From contig JAIPUZ010000118.1 in the NCBI GenBank assembly GCA_022833215.1, positions 21,284 to 85,283 of the forward strand: DNA of 64,000 bases, in the 5' to 3' direction. Shown piece by piece: positions 55,887 through 64,000 of this stretch. Position numbers and translations under genes: made by a program. This DNA comes from Mesorhizobium sp. (GTDB taxonomy: Bacteria > Pseudomonadota > Alphaproteobacteria > Rhizobiales > Rhizobiaceae). Below the pieces are notes generated by a model. That model was not told the DNA's origin and ran no database searches. It saw only the letters and a program-made list of their open reading frames with translations. Within the stretch, counting starts at the first letter, position 1. Every line of letters begins with the position of its first letter.

Positions 55887-55914
55887 AAAAAGGCCGCCCG
55901 AAAGGCGGCCTTTT
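55887..55914. terminator. Bidirectional terminator between the GDPD gene and rpsI
   Basis: AAAAGGCCGCC, loop CGAAA, GGCGGCCTTTT. Runs of A before and T after the stem serve both convergent transcripts. Confidence 0.9.
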
Positions 55915-55936
55915 CGATGTCGGGATGAGCCGAGGC

Positions 55937-56416
55937 TTAGCGCTTCGAGAACTGGAACGAACGGCGTGCCTTGGCGCGGCCGTACTTCTTGCGCTCGACG
56001 ACGCGGCTGTCACGGGTGAGGAACCCACCCTTCTTCAGCACGCCGCGCAGTTCCGGCTCGTAATAGGTAAGAGCCTTGGAGATGCCGTGACGCACGGCGC
56101 CCGCCTGGCCCGAAAGACCGCCGCCGGCCACGGTGGCAACGATGTCGTACTGGCCGACACGGTTGGCCGCGACGATCGGCTGGTTCAGGATCATCTGGAG
56201 GACCGGGCGTGCGAAGTACTTGTCGTACTCCTTGCCGTTGATGACGATCTTGCCGGAGCCGGGCTTGACCCATACGCGGGCGATGGCGTCCTTGCGCTTG
56301 CCGGTGGCATAGGCGCGGCCCGACTTGTCGAGCTTCTGGACGTGGACCGGTGCGGCCGGCTGCGAGGTCTGGGCCACCGAGCCCAGTTCCGCGAGCGAGG
56401 AGAGCTGCTCAGCCAT
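55937..56416 (-). CDS. rpsI: 30S ribosomal protein S9
   Basis: A 159-residue S9. The ~28-residue N-terminal extension ([15 protein letters not shown]...) is typical of rhizobia; the core [21 protein letters not shown] and the C-terminal [14 protein letters not shown], whose basic end contacts P-site tRNA, are intact. Its ATG overlaps the rplM TAA by one base, so L13 and S9 are coupled as in most bacteria. Confidence 0.98.
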   Translation of the reverse strand: MAEQLSSLAELGSVAQTSQPAAPVHVQKLDKSGRAYATGKRKDAIARVWVKPGSGKIVINGKEYDKYFARPVLQMILNQPIVAANRVGQYDIVATVAGGGLSGQAGAVRHGISKALTYYEPELRGVLKKGGFLTRDSRVVERKKYGRAKARRSFQFSKR

Positions 56417-56880
56417 TACTTGACCTTCTTGTTCTTGGCGTTCAGCGCGCCGACGTCGAGCGTCTCGGGCTGCTGGGCCGTGTGGGGGTGTTCGGTGCCT
56501 GCATAGACGCGCAGGTTCTTCATCTGGCGACGGCCGAGCGGGCCGCGCGGAATCATGCGCTCGACAGCCTTCTCGATGACGCGCTCCGGGAAGCGCCCCT
56601 CGATGATCTGGCGCGCAGTGCGCTCCTTGATACCGCCAGGGTGGCCGGTGTGCCAGTAGTACTTCTTGTCGGTGTACTTGTTGCCGGTGAACACCACCTT
56701 GTCGGCATTGATGATGATGACGTTGTCACCGTCGTCGACATGGGGGGTGAAGGTGGCTTTATGCTTGCCGCGCAGACGGTTGGCGACGAGAGAGGCGAGG
56801 CGGCCGACGACGAGACCTTCGGCGTCGATCAGCACCCACTTCTTCACCACGTCCGCAGGCTTCTGCGAAAAGGTTGTCAT
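56416..56880 (-). CDS. rplM: 50S ribosomal protein L13
   Basis: A 154-residue L13, an early assembly protein of the large subunit. [18 protein letters not shown] and the [20 protein letters not shown] region are diagnostic. ATG 56880 gives the standard N-terminus. A good sigma-70 promoter candidate lies at 57005-57033, leaving a leader of roughly 118 bases that could carry the autoregulatory site known for L13 in E. coli; no fold is asserted. Confidence 0.98.
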   Translation of the reverse strand: MTTFSQKPADVVKKWVLIDAEGLVVGRLASLVANRLRGKHKATFTPHVDDGDNVIIINADKVVFTGNKYTDKKYYWHTGHPGGIKERTARQIIEGRFPERVIEKAVERMIPRGPLGRRQMKNLRVYAGTEHPHTAQQPETLDVGALNAKNKKVK

Positions 56881-57004
56881 GGTTCTGTTTCCGGTTGGGA
56901 CCCTGCCTGCCTTGCGGCCGGCACGGCGCTTCTTGTTGCTTGGATTGGAGGCTCGCGCCGCCAACAGCAAACGCCGACCTTAAAGGTCATCGTCTGCATG
57001 GCGG

Positions 57005-57033
57005 CTTATAGGGGAGGGAGAGGGTACCGTCAA
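57005..57033 (-). promoter_or_regulatory. rplM-rpsI promoter
   Basis: On the minus strand TTGACG (57033-57028) and TATAAG (57010-57005) are separated by exactly 17 bases, preceded by a 60-base AT-rich stretch that could act as an UP element. Confidence 0.7.
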
Positions 57034-57095
57034 GTTGATGAATTGGTCTGTTTTGCAAAAATATATAATAAAAACATAATGTTAATTTGCAGGTA

Positions 57096-57566
57096 TTATT
57101 TTACCCCATAATTTTCCGTGTTGCGGACTGGCGGGATCGAATAGGTGCCCGTCGCATGGGCGATGCTGTGCCCGTCGGGGCCGGCCACGATATCGGCGTC
57201 GAACACCATGAGGCTCTTGCCGAGCTTGAGGATGCGGCAATGGGCGTCGATGGGGCCGGCATCGGCCTTGCGCATGAAGTTGATGTTGAGATTCGTGGTC
57301 ACCGAAAGCGCATCGGCCCCGGCATGGGTGAGAACCAGCACATAGCCGCCAATATCGGCAAGCGTGAACAGGGTAGGCCCGGAAACCGTTCCGCCCGGCC
57401 GCAAATGCCGCTCGTCGGCGCTCAGCCGAACCGTGCAGCCGCCGGGAAAGACATCGGTCGCCTCATAGGCGCGTCCGCCTTCATTCAGTTGCGGATAGAC
57501 GGAGCCCATCAACTCGTTGACTTCTTCGGCGGTGAGGATGGGCTGACGCGTGGTCTGGGCTGGCAT
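57096..57566 (-). CDS. PaaI family thioesterase
   Basis: A 156-residue single hotdog-fold domain. GTVSGPTLFTLADIGGYVLV is the central helix and active-site region, followed by the strand ALSVTTNLNINFMRKA typical of PaaI-type acyl-CoA thioesterases. Substrate unknown. It lies upstream of rplM-rpsI on the same strand, an arrangement I recall from other rhizobia, but the strong promoter between them suggests separate transcription. Confidence 0.9.
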   Translation of the reverse strand: MPAQTTRQPILTAEEVNELMGSVYPQLNEGGRAYEATDVFPGGCTVRLSADERHLRPGGTVSGPTLFTLADIGGYVLVLTHAGADALSVTTNLNINFMRKADAGPIDAHCRILKLGKSLMVFDADIVAGPDGHSIAHATGTYSIPPVRNTENYGVK

Positions 57567-57832
57567 GGCATGGCTCCGGTCGAATGGAGCCTATGAGAAG
57601 CACATTCGCGCAATGAGTTTCAACATGGGCGGGCAGATCGGCATCTGCGCGTCTTTGCGATGTCGGTCTGCGATGCCCTGAGCCGGGTTGGAATGATATT
57701 CCGATATTTCGCGGCAAGGCGGGACTTTTGTTCCAAAGAAGTCGCGAGTGTGGTGTTTTGCGCTTTGCAACTTGCTTTGCCGATCCCAATGATAGCACAG
57801 AGTTTCCGATTTTCCCTTTCTGGAGGAATGAA

Positions 57833-59116
57833 ATGTCGCAGAATGCCCCCGGCTTCAACACGCTCGCCGTTCATGCCGGCGCCAAGCCGGATCCGACCAC
57901 CGGCGCGCGTGCGGTCCCGATCTACCAGACGACATCCTACGTCTTCAACGATGCCGACCATGCGGCGTCGCTGTTCGGGTTGCAGGCATTCGGCAACATC
58001 TACACCCGCATCATGAACCCGACGCAGGCAGCCCTTGAAGAGCGCGTGGCGGCACTTGAAGGCGGCACGGCTGCGCTCGCGGTGGCTTCGGGTCACGCCG
58101 CACAGCTTCTGGTGGCGCACACGCTGCTGAAGACGGGGGAAAACTTCATTGCCGCGCGCCGTCTTTATGGCGGCACGATCAACCAGTTCGGCCATGCCTT
58201 CAAGAATTTCGGCTGGGAAGTGCGCTGGGGCGACCCGAAGGACGTTTCCACCTTCGAGTCCCAGATCGACGAGAAGACCAAGTTCATCTTCGTCGAGAGC
58301 CTTGCCAATCCGAATGGCGAGTTCGTCGATCTTGCCGCTCTGGCCGATGTGGCGCACAGGCACGGCCTGCCGCTGGTGGTCGACAACACGCTGGCCTCGC
58401 CCTATCTGGTGCGCCCCATCGAGCATGGCGCCGACATCGTGGTCCACTCGCTGACCAAGTTCATCGGCGGTCACGGCAATTCCATCGGCGGCATCATCGT
58501 CGACGGCGGCACCTTCGACTGGTCGAAGTCGGGCAAATATCCGATGCTGTCGGAGCCGCGCCCGGAATATGGCGGCATCGTCCTGCACCAGACTTTTGGC
58601 AATTTCGCCTTCGCCATCGCCACGCGTGTGCTCGGCCTGCGCGATTTCGGTCCGGCCATCTCGCCCTTCAACGCCTTCATGATCCTCACCGGCCTTGAAA
58701 CCCTGCCGCTGCGCATGCAGCGTCATTGCGACAATGCGCTGGCAGTGGCCGAATGGCTGTCGAAGCATCCCAAGGTGTCATGGGTTTCCTATCCCGGCCT
58801 CGCCTCCGATCCGAACAATGCGCTGCAGAAGAAATATTCTCCGCAGGGCGCTGGCGCCGTGTTCACCTTCGGCCTCAAGGGCGGCTATGACGCCGGCGTC
58901 AAGTTCGTCGAGGGTCTCGAACTGTTCTCGCACCTCGCCAATGTCGGCGACACCAAGTCCCTGGTGATCCACCCCGCTTCCACCACGCATCGCCAGCTCT
59001 CGGATGAGCAGAAGACGCTGGCCGGCGCGGGTCCCGACACGGTTCGCCTGTCCGTCGGCATCGAGGACGCGAAGGATATCATCGCCGATCTGGAACAGGC
59101 GCTGGCCAAGGCCTGA
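57833..59116 (+). CDS. metY: O-acetylhomoserine aminocarboxypropyltransferase
   Basis: A 427-residue PLP enzyme of the Cys/Met metabolism family that makes homocysteine from O-acetylhomoserine and sulfide (direct sulfhydrylation route). The PLP Lys lies in VVHSLTKFIGGHGNSIGGI (around residue 210), and AALEGGTAALAVASGHAAQ and LANPNGEFVDL are typical of the MetY branch; the long insertion with EYGGIVLHQTFGNFAF separates it from MetB/MetZ. TGGAGGAATGAA before ATG 57833 fixes the start. I looked for a SAM-II element upstream and saw none. Confidence 0.93.
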   Translation: MSQNAPGFNTLAVHAGAKPDPTTGARAVPIYQTTSYVFNDADHAASLFGLQAFGNIYTRIMNPTQAALEERVAALEGGTAALAVASGHAAQLLVAHTLLKTGENFIAARRLYGGTINQFGHAFKNFGWEVRWGDPKDVSTFESQIDEKTKFIFVESLANPNGEFVDLAALADVAHRHGLPLVVDNTLASPYLVRPIEHGADIVVHSLTKFIGGHGNSIGGIIVDGGTFDWSKSGKYPMLSEPRPEYGGIVLHQTFGNFAFAIATRVLGLRDFGPAISPFNAFMILTGLETLPLRMQRHCDNALAVAEWLSKHPKVSWVSYPGLASDPNNALQKKYSPQGAGAVFTFGLKGGYDAGVKFVEGLELFSHLANVGDTKSLVIHPASTTHRQLSDEQKTLAGAGPDTVRLSVGIEDAKDIIADLEQALAKA

Positions 59117-59161
59117 TCTTCATGGCACGCAGGGCTCCGGAGCAAACCGGAGCCCCTTGCC

Positions 59162-59512
59162 ATGTCCGAACCCAAATTCCTCACCCTCGACATTTCCGGC
59201 ATCGAACCGGAAGCCGGCGCGCCGGCGCCGGAGCGTATCGTTTCCGGCAATCCGCAGTTCCGGACATGGAATGCGGAGGAACGCGGTGACGACCTCTACG
59301 CCGGCGTCTGGGAATCGACACCCGGCAAATGGCGCATCGAGTACGACGAATGGGAATACTGCCGCATCCTCTCCGGCATTTCGGTGATTACTGAGGAGGG
59401 TGGTGAAGCGAGGACCGTGCGCGCCGGGGATTCTTTTGTCCTCAGGCCGGGCTTCAGGGGAAGCTGGGAAGTCCTTGAAACGACTCGCAAGGAGTATGTG
59501 ATCCGCCTCTGA
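59162..59512 (+). CDS. Cupin domain protein (DUF861/Cupin_3)
   Basis: A 116-residue single cupin barrel. WNAEERGDDLYAGVWESTPGKWRI and EWEYCRILSG form the first cupin motif, and GDSFVLRPGFRGSWEVLE the second, as in the EutQ/ureidoglycine-aminohydrolase-like Cupin_3 family. Several usual metal-binding His are replaced (EYCRILSG lacks His), so metal binding is uncertain. Placed 45 bases after metY; function unknown. Confidence 0.88.
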   Translation: MSEPKFLTLDISGIEPEAGAPAPERIVSGNPQFRTWNAEERGDDLYAGVWESTPGKWRIEYDEWEYCRILSGISVITEEGGEARTVRAGDSFVLRPGFRGSWEVLETTRKEYVIRL

Positions 59513-59593
59513 ACAGTCCCTGTACCGTCACTGGCTTGTCATGACAGGCAGGTAGCTGCGGCTTGTCCTTCCAACAAGCCCAGGAGACCATTC

Positions 59594-60520
59594 ATGGTCA
59601 CTCGTCGCAACATCATCAAGGGCGGCGCTGCCGCTGCCTTTTTCGCACCTTTTGCCGGTTTCGCCGTCACCGGCGCGGCCGCGCAGAACGGTCCGCTGTT
59701 CCGTTTCGGCATCGTGGCCGACCCGCAATATGCGCCGGTCGTCCCGAGCCTGAAGATGAACCGCTACTATGCCAACAGCCTCTGGAAGCTGTCGGACGCC
59801 ATAGAGGCGTTCAACAAGGAAGACCTCCAGTTCGTGGCGACGCTTGGCGACATCATCGATCGCCACTGGGAGAGTTTTTCCCATATCCTGCCGCTTTACG
59901 ACAAGCTGAAGCACGAGCATTTCTTCGTGCTTGGCAACCACGATTACGACATCGCAAAGGAATATCTCGCCTCGGTCGTCCGCACCGTTGGCATGGACAA
60001 GGCCTATTACGATTTCACCGGCGGCGGCTATCGCTTCCTCGTGCTCGACGGCAACGATGTCAGCACCTTCGCGCCGACGGAGGGCGATCCGCGCCGTGAA
60101 ATCGCAGCCGCCCGGCTGGATGAGCTGAAGGCAAAGGGGGCGGCAAATGCCCAGAGCTGGAACGGTTCACTGAGCGACGAGCAGTTCGCATGGGCCGAGG
60201 AAACCATGAAGAAGGCGCAGGCTGCCGGCGAGAAGGTGATCGTCCTCAATCACTATCCGGTCTATCCGGCCAACGAGCACAACCAGTGGGATTCCGAGCG
60301 CATTGTGGAAATGCTGACCGGCTACGACAATTTCGTCGCTTACTTCAACGGCCATAACCATGCCGGCAATTATGGGGAGACCGGCGGCAAGCATTTCCTC
60401 AATTTCAAGGGCATGGTCGATACGCCCGACACCACCGCCTATTCGATTGTCGAGGTCTATGGCGACCGCATTGAAATTCGCGGCGTCGGCCGCGAGGAAA
60501 ACCGCACGCTGAAGATCTGA
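59594..60520 (+). CDS. Tat-exported metallophosphoesterase (ADP-ribose/CDP-alcohol diphosphatase-like)
   Basis: A 308-residue calcineurin-like phosphoesterase. The N-terminus MVTRRNIIKGG with a hydrophobic stretch to residue 30 is a Tat signal (RR motif at 4-5). Metal-site motifs are Asp43 (GIVADPQY), GDIIDRH near 88-94, GNHDYD near 113, HYPVYP and GHNHAGN. The DPQY beginning matches the manganese-dependent ADP-ribose/CDP-alcohol diphosphatase subgroup, so a periplasmic nucleotide-diphosphate substrate is likely but not proved. Confidence 0.88.
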   Translation: MVTRRNIIKGGAAAAFFAPFAGFAVTGAAAQNGPLFRFGIVADPQYAPVVPSLKMNRYYANSLWKLSDAIEAFNKEDLQFVATLGDIIDRHWESFSHILPLYDKLKHEHFFVLGNHDYDIAKEYLASVVRTVGMDKAYYDFTGGGYRFLVLDGNDVSTFAPTEGDPRREIAAARLDELKAKGAANAQSWNGSLSDEQFAWAEETMKKAQAAGEKVIVLNHYPVYPANEHNQWDSERIVEMLTGYDNFVAYFNGHNHAGNYGETGGKHFLNFKGMVDTPDTTAYSIVEVYGDRIEIRGVGREENRTLKI

Positions 60521-60619
60521 CGCCGTATCCTTGTCGATGACATGCGCCGGCCTGCACATGCGGGCCGGCGCTTCATTCCGGCATGCGGCAACCTTAACGG
60601 TAACCGCTGCAGTCTTACC

Positions 60620-60649
60620 CTTGCGCAAGGGTGAGCGGCCATCCTATTT
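60620..60649 (+). promoter_or_regulatory. Candidate heat-shock (RpoH-type) promoter of clpP
   Basis: CTTGCG (60620-60625), 17 bases, CCTATTT (60643-60649). This fits the alphaproteobacterial sigma-32 pattern (CTTG-rich -35, CYTATNT -10). About 75 bases before the clpP ATG. Confidence 0.55.
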
Positions 60650-60724
60650 ACGGGATGAAAAGTCAGAATGATTCAATCCCGGCCTTGCCTGTTCCGTGCC
60701 GGTCCATCTCGACAAGGACAATTC

Positions 60725-61360
60725 ATGAAAGACCCGATCGAAACCTACATGAACCTCGTTCCGATGGTGATCGAGCAGACCAACCGCGGCGAGCGGGCCT
60801 ATGATATCTTTTCGCGCCTTCTGAAAGAGCGCATCATTTTCATTACCGGTCCGGTGGAAGACGGCATGGCGACGCTGGTCTGCGCGCAACTCCTGTTCCT
60901 CGAGGCCGAGAACCCGAAGAAGGAAATCTCGCTCTACATCAACTCGCCCGGCGGCGTGGTCACGAGCGGCATGGCCATATACGACACCATGCAGTTCATC
61001 AGGCCTGCCGTCTCCACGCTCTGCATCGGTCAGGCCGCTTCGATGGGCTCGCTGCTGCTGTGCGCGGGCGAGCAGGGCATGCGCTTTGCAACGCCCAACG
61101 CGCGCATCATGGTCCACCAGCCTTCGGGCGGCTTCCAGGGGCAGGCTTCGGACATCGAGCGCCATGCCCAGGACATCATCAAGCTCAAGCGCCGTCTCAA
61201 CGAGGTCTACGTCAAGCATACCGGCAAGGACTACGAGACCATTGAAAAGACGCTCGACCGCGACCATTTCATGACGGCGGACGAGGCGCTGGCATTCGGG
61301 CTGATCGACAAGGTGCATTCCACGCGTGAGGCGGCCGAGGCGGATACCGCTTCGGCCTGA
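60725..61360 (+). CDS. clpP: ATP-dependent Clp protease proteolytic subunit
   Basis: A 211-residue ClpP serine protease that forms the tetradecameric barrel working with ClpX or ClpA. The catalytic triad is complete: Ser106 (GQAASMGS), His131 (MVHQPSGG) and Asp180, each nine positions after the E. coli numbers. The N-terminus [19 protein letters not shown] is a short propeptide. AAGGA precedes ATG 60725. clpX lies 286 bases downstream on the same strand, as in most proteobacteria. Confidence 0.98.
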   Translation: MKDPIETYMNLVPMVIEQTNRGERAYDIFSRLLKERIIFITGPVEDGMATLVCAQLLFLEAENPKKEISLYINSPGGVVTSGMAIYDTMQFIRPAVSTLCIGQAASMGSLLLCAGEQGMRFATPNARIMVHQPSGGFQGQASDIERHAQDIIKLKRRLNEVYVKHTGKDYETIEKTLDRDHFMTADEALAFGLIDKVHSTREAAEADTASA

Positions 61361-61443
61361 CGGACGGCGGTGGCTGAAATGACGCGCTTTTGAGACTGTT
61401 TGCGGCATTTCGGCCACAATTTGCTGTTCCCACAGCCCATGCG

Positions 61444-61463
61444 ATTGCCTACGTTAAGGCAAT
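61444..61463 (+). repeat. Small inverted repeat in the clpP-clpX gap
   Basis: ATTGCCT and AGGCAAT flank ACGTTA, a 7-base dyad about 184 bases before clpX. Could be an operator or RNA hairpin; no factor is suggested. Confidence 0.4.
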
Positions 61464-61646
61464 GTTGATTTTCGACGGCTTAGCTTCACCAAGGGCTGCG
61501 GGAATCATTGCCACGTTTTCTGATTGGTGTTTCGTACGGAATGCGTTGCGGGTGCCAAGGGAAGCCGAAAGCGGCGGAACCCCCGGCGCACGGGAATGCG
61601 TCCTGCCGGCCAGGCCACCGGCGGACGGTCATGAAAGGACTGGAAG

Positions 61647-62924
61647 ATGAGCAAGGTCAGCAACGGCGGCGGCGGAGATTCCAAGAACACGCTCTATTGC
61701 TCGTTCTGCGGCAAGAGCCAGCACGAAGTGCGCAAGCTGATCGCCGGTCCCACCGTCTTCATCTGCGACGAGTGCGTCGAACTTTGCATGGACATCATCC
61801 GCGAGGAGAACAAGACCTCGATGGTGAAGTCGCGCGAGGGCGTGCCCACACCGCAGGAAATCATCAATGTGCTCGATGATTACGTGATCGGTCAGCCCTA
61901 TGCCAAGCGCGTGCTGTCGGTTGCGGTTCACAATCACTACAAGCGCCTTGCCCATGCCGGCAAAAGCAACGACGTCGAGCTTTCGAAGTCCAACATCCTG
62001 CTGATCGGCCCGACCGGCTGCGGCAAGACGCTGCTTGCGCAGACGCTCGCCCGCATCATCGACGTGCCCTTCACCATGGCCGACGCCACCACGCTGACCG
62101 AAGCGGGCTATGTCGGCGAGGATGTCGAGAACATCATCCTGAAGCTGCTGCAGTCGGCCGACTACAATGTCGAGCGGGCCCAGCGCGGCATCGTCTATAT
62201 CGACGAGATCGACAAGATCAGCCGCAAGTCGGACAATCCCTCGATCACCCGCGACGTGTCGGGCGAGGGCGTGCAGCAGGCGCTCCTGAAGATCATGGAG
62301 GGTACTGTCGCCTCCGTGCCGCCGCAGGGCGGGCGCAAGCATCCGCAGCAGGAATTCCTTCAGGTGGACACGGCCAACATCCTGTTCATCTGCGGAGGCG
62401 CCTTCGCGGGGCTCGACAGGATCATCTCCGACCGTGGCCGCAAGACCTCCATCGGTTTCGGCGCCTCCGTGGCTTCTCCCGAGGAGCGCCGCACCGGCGA
62501 GCTGTTCCGCATGGTCGAGCCGGAAGACCTGCTCAAGTTCGGCCTGATCCCCGAATTCGTCGGCCGTCTGCCGGTTCTGGCGACGCTCGAGGATCTCGAC
62601 GAGGCTGCGCTGGTGCAGATTCTGACCGAGCCGAAGAACGCGCTGGTGAAGCAGTACCAGCGCCTGTTCGAGATGGAGAATGTGGAGCTGACCTTCCACG
62701 AGAACGCACTTTCGGCCATTGCCCGCCGCGCCATCGAGCGCAAGACGGGCGCGCGTGGCCTGCGTTCCATCATGGAAGCGATCCTGCTGGACTCCATGTT
62801 CGAGCTGCCGGCGCTGGAAGGCGTTCGCGAGGTCGTGATCTCAGAAGAGGTCGTCTCTGGTAACGCACGCCCGCTCTACATCTACTCCGATACCAAGGAA
62901 AAGAAGGGTAACGTCAGCGCCTGA
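61647..62924 (+). CDS. clpX: ATP-dependent Clp protease ATP-binding subunit ClpX
   Basis: A 425-residue AAA+ unfoldase that feeds ClpP. The N-terminal zinc-binding domain has Cys18, Cys21, Cys40 and Cys43 (CSFCGKS and CDECVELC). Walker [13 protein letters not shown] near 121, Walker [12 protein letters not shown], sensor regions and the IGF loop (SIGFGASV) for docking ClpP are all present. ATG 61647 gives the standard N-terminus. A hairpin at 62934 follows the stop. Confidence 0.98.
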   Translation: MSKVSNGGGGDSKNTLYCSFCGKSQHEVRKLIAGPTVFICDECVELCMDIIREENKTSMVKSREGVPTPQEIINVLDDYVIGQPYAKRVLSVAVHNHYKRLAHAGKSNDVELSKSNILLIGPTGCGKTLLAQTLARIIDVPFTMADATTLTEAGYVGEDVENIILKLLQSADYNVERAQRGIVYIDEIDKISRKSDNPSITRDVSGEGVQQALLKIMEGTVASVPPQGGRKHPQQEFLQVDTANILFICGGAFAGLDRIISDRGRKTSIGFGASVASPEERRTGELFRMVEPEDLLKFGLIPEFVGRLPVLATLEDLDEAALVQILTEPKNALVKQYQRLFEMENVELTFHENALSAIARRAIERKTGARGLRSIMEAILLDSMFELPALEGVREVVISEEVVSGNARPLYIYSDTKEKKGNVSA

Positions 62925-62933
62925 CGCAAGGGG

Positions 62934-62960
62934 GCCGGGGGAAGTTCTCCCGGCGTCGTT
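62934..62960 (+). terminator. Probable clpX terminator
   Basis: GCCGGGGGA and TCTCCCGGC pair (one G-T) around AGT, followed by GTCGTTGTTTC, a T-rich but interrupted tail. 10 bases after the clpX stop. Confidence 0.6.
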
Positions 62961-63018
62961 GTTTCAGGTGCAATGACGGGCTCATCCGCAAGGCAGAAAG
63001 ACCGGACAAATTCAGGAT

Positions 63019-63038
63019 CGGGCCCGAATTCGGGCCCG
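63019..63038. repeat. Perfect 20-base palindrome upstream of lon
   Basis: CGGGCCCGAATTCGGGCCCG is its own reverse complement; as RNA it forms an 8-base-pair GC stem with an AATT loop. No T run follows. Confidence 0.8.
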
Positions 63039-63258
63039 GGCGGAGCGCGCCAGGAGCGGCTTTCGGACCTCCATCCGGTTCATGGCGCACATCGCCACTT
63101 GATCTTTGCTTTGCCGGCATCCACCTAACGGGTGAGTTCGGGGCTGAAGTCCGCGCTGCGTAAGCCTCCGTCGCAAACGGTGGTAGGCGGAACGATCCCC
63201 GGTCGTTAATATAGGATTCGCGTTCGGCTCAAGGCGTGCGCGAAGGAAAGGTTTGACA

Positions 63259-64000
63259 ATGGCCAAAACAGCCCGGTCCGCAGGCAATGGTGTGTTCGCA
63301 GTCCTCCCGCTGCGTGACATCGTGGTCTTCCCGCATATGATCGTGCCCCTCTTTGTCGGCCGCGAAAAGTCGATCAAGGCGCTGGAAGAGGTGATGGGTC
63401 AGGAAAAGCAGATCCTGCTCGCCACCCAGATGAACGCCGCTGACGACGACCCCGAAGCCGACGCCATCTACGAGGTGGGAACGCTTGCCAATGTGCTGCA
63501 GCTCCTGAAGCTGCCGGACGGCACCGTCAAGGTGCTGGTCGAGGGTACCGCGCGTGCGCGCATCGACAGCTTCACGGATCGCACGGACTTTCACGAGGCC
63601 CACGCTTCCGCGCTCTCGGAGCCGGAGGAAGACGAGGTCGAGATCGAGGCGCTCTCCCGTTCCGTGGTCTCCGACTTCGAAAACTATGTGAAGCTGAACA
63701 AGAAGATTTCGCCGGAGGTGGTTGGCGCGGCCAGCCAGATCGACGACTATTCCAAGCTCGCCGATACGGTTGCTTCGCATCTGGCAATCAAGATTCCCGA
63801 GAAGCAGGAAATGCTCTCCACCCTTTCGGTGAAGGAGCGTCTCGAGCGCGCCATGGGCTTCATGGAGGCGGAGATTTCCGTTCTTCAGGTGGAGAAGCGC
63901 ATCCGCTCGCGCGTCAAGCGCCAGATGGAGAAGACGCAGCGCGAATACTACCTCAACGAGCAGATGAAGGCGATCCAGAAGGAGCTCGGCGAGGGCGAGG
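63259..64000 (+). CDS. lon: ATP-dependent protease Lon (5' part; continues beyond window)
   Basis: The first 247 residues of Lon, a cytoplasmic AAA+ serine protease degrading misfolded and regulatory proteins. The N-terminal substrate-recognition domain begins FAVLPLRDIVVFPHMIVPLFVGR and is followed by the coiled-coil VEKRIRSRVKRQMEKTQREYYLNEQMKAIQ (quoted here in pieces: RVKRQMEKTQREYY, LNEQMKAIQKELGEGE). The ATPase and Ser-Lys protease domains lie past the right edge. AAGGAAAGG precedes ATG 63259. Confidence 0.97.
   Translation, partial: MAKTARSAGNGVFAVLPLRDIVVFPHMIVPLFVGREKSIKALEEVMGQEKQILLATQMNAADDDPEADAIYEVGTLANVLQLLKLPDGTVKVLVEGTARARIDSFTDRTDFHEAHASALSEPEEDEVEIEALSRSVVSDFENYVKLNKKISPEVVGAASQIDDYSKLADTVASHLAIKIPEKQEMLSTLSVKERLERAMGFMEAEISVLQVEKRIRSRVKRQMEKTQREYYLNEQMKAIQKELGEGE

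Larger units (their letters stand above)
62925..63258 (+). other. Intergenic region between clpX and lon (334 bases)
   Basis: Holds the clpX hairpin, a perfect 20-base palindrome at 63019-63038, and before lon a TAATAT within CGTTAATATAGG near 63205, which may be a -10 box without a good -35. I searched by eye for an RpoH-type element (CTTG, 17, CYTATNT) and found only a poor one. No gene is seen. Confidence 0.55.

Noticed and set aside
57567-57832. SAM-II or other SAM riboswitch upstream of metY
   Set aside because: I looked for the short SAM-II pseudoknot pattern (GCTAAA-type 3' element before the ribosome-binding site) and did not find it; a covariance-model search would decide.
63100-63140. 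RpoH promoter before lon (CTTGAT near 63100)
   Set aside because: The segment 17 bases downstream (CCACCTA) does not match the -10 pattern.

Overview
The window is a gene-dense, GC-rich chromosomal segment of an alphaproteobacterium. Gene order and protein style point to the order Hyphomicrobiales (Rhizobiales), most like the Phyllobacteriaceae (Mesorhizobium/Nitratireductor/Chelativorans relatives); the genus is an inference. The indicators are psd-pssA-acyltransferase, purF-cvpA-radA-dnaB, rplI-rpsR-rpsF, topA-rnr-DUF983-NUDIX, glmU-glmS-DUF502-recG-sdhE-mfd, thioesterase-rplM-rpsI and clpP-clpX-lon, plus the rhizobial families TIGR02301 and IalB. Nearly everything is core housekeeping. I see no tRNA or rRNA gene, IS element, prophage, integrase, toxin-antitoxin pair, CRISPR array or biosynthetic cluster, and I do not claim a new defence or biosynthetic system.

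Layout. 1-3 kb: a truncated secreted hypothetical, a small conserved hypothetical, an overlapping NUDIX/TIGR02301 pair, the SRAP abasic-site crosslinking protein and a 50-residue Lys-rich protein. 3.4-9.4 kb: a tightly coupled cysS-VOC-GFA-pip operon, citramalate synthase and RarD. 9.4-12.1 kb: a LOG family protein, a LysM envelope protein and an ArsR regulator with a palindromic operator over its start codon. 12.1-17.9 kb: an Atm1-type exporter, psd and pssA, facing a fused acyltransferase/acyl-ACP synthetase. 18.1-21.1 kb: a lectin-like secreted protein, an SDR and purF. 21.2-29.6 kb, all minus strand: cvpA, radA, dnaB, Rsm22-like methyltransferase, YnfA-like protein, cyclopropane fatty acid synthase, rplI, rpsR and rpsF. 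30-37.5 kb, minus strand: MFS transporter, NUDIX, DUF983, rnr and topA. 37.7-39.4 kb: a 67-residue conserved protein, a PF03640 secreted protein and ccdA. 39.5-50.7 kb: glmU, glmS, DUF502, recG (opposite strand), sdhE, mfd and a Gly-rich-tailed membrane protein. 50.7-54.7 kb: a frameshifted DUF559 gene, a palindromic repeat element, a FrnE-like DsbA, a YejA-like binding protein and IalB. 54.8-64 kb: a GDPD-family protein, rpsI/rplM, a thioesterase, metY, a cupin, a Tat-exported phosphoesterase, clpP, clpX and the 5' part of lon.

Functional themes. psd and pssA make phosphatidylethanolamine, and the adjacent two-domain enzyme could re-acylate it. glmU and glmS feed UDP-GlcNAc to the envelope. 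recG, mfd, radA, dnaB, topA and SRAP form a genome-maintenance group. clpP, clpX and lon form a proteolysis group, with a heat-shock-type promoter candidate before clpP. The ArsR/Atm1 pair suggests metal or thiol-conjugate export under metalloregulation.

The points most worth a second look are the ArsR operator, the tandem duplication of a TATAAT-bearing 22-mer between recG and sdhE, the one-base frameshift in the DUF559 gene beside a long inverted repeat, and synteny breaks around dnaB and topA. All calls come from reading the sequence; no database search was run.
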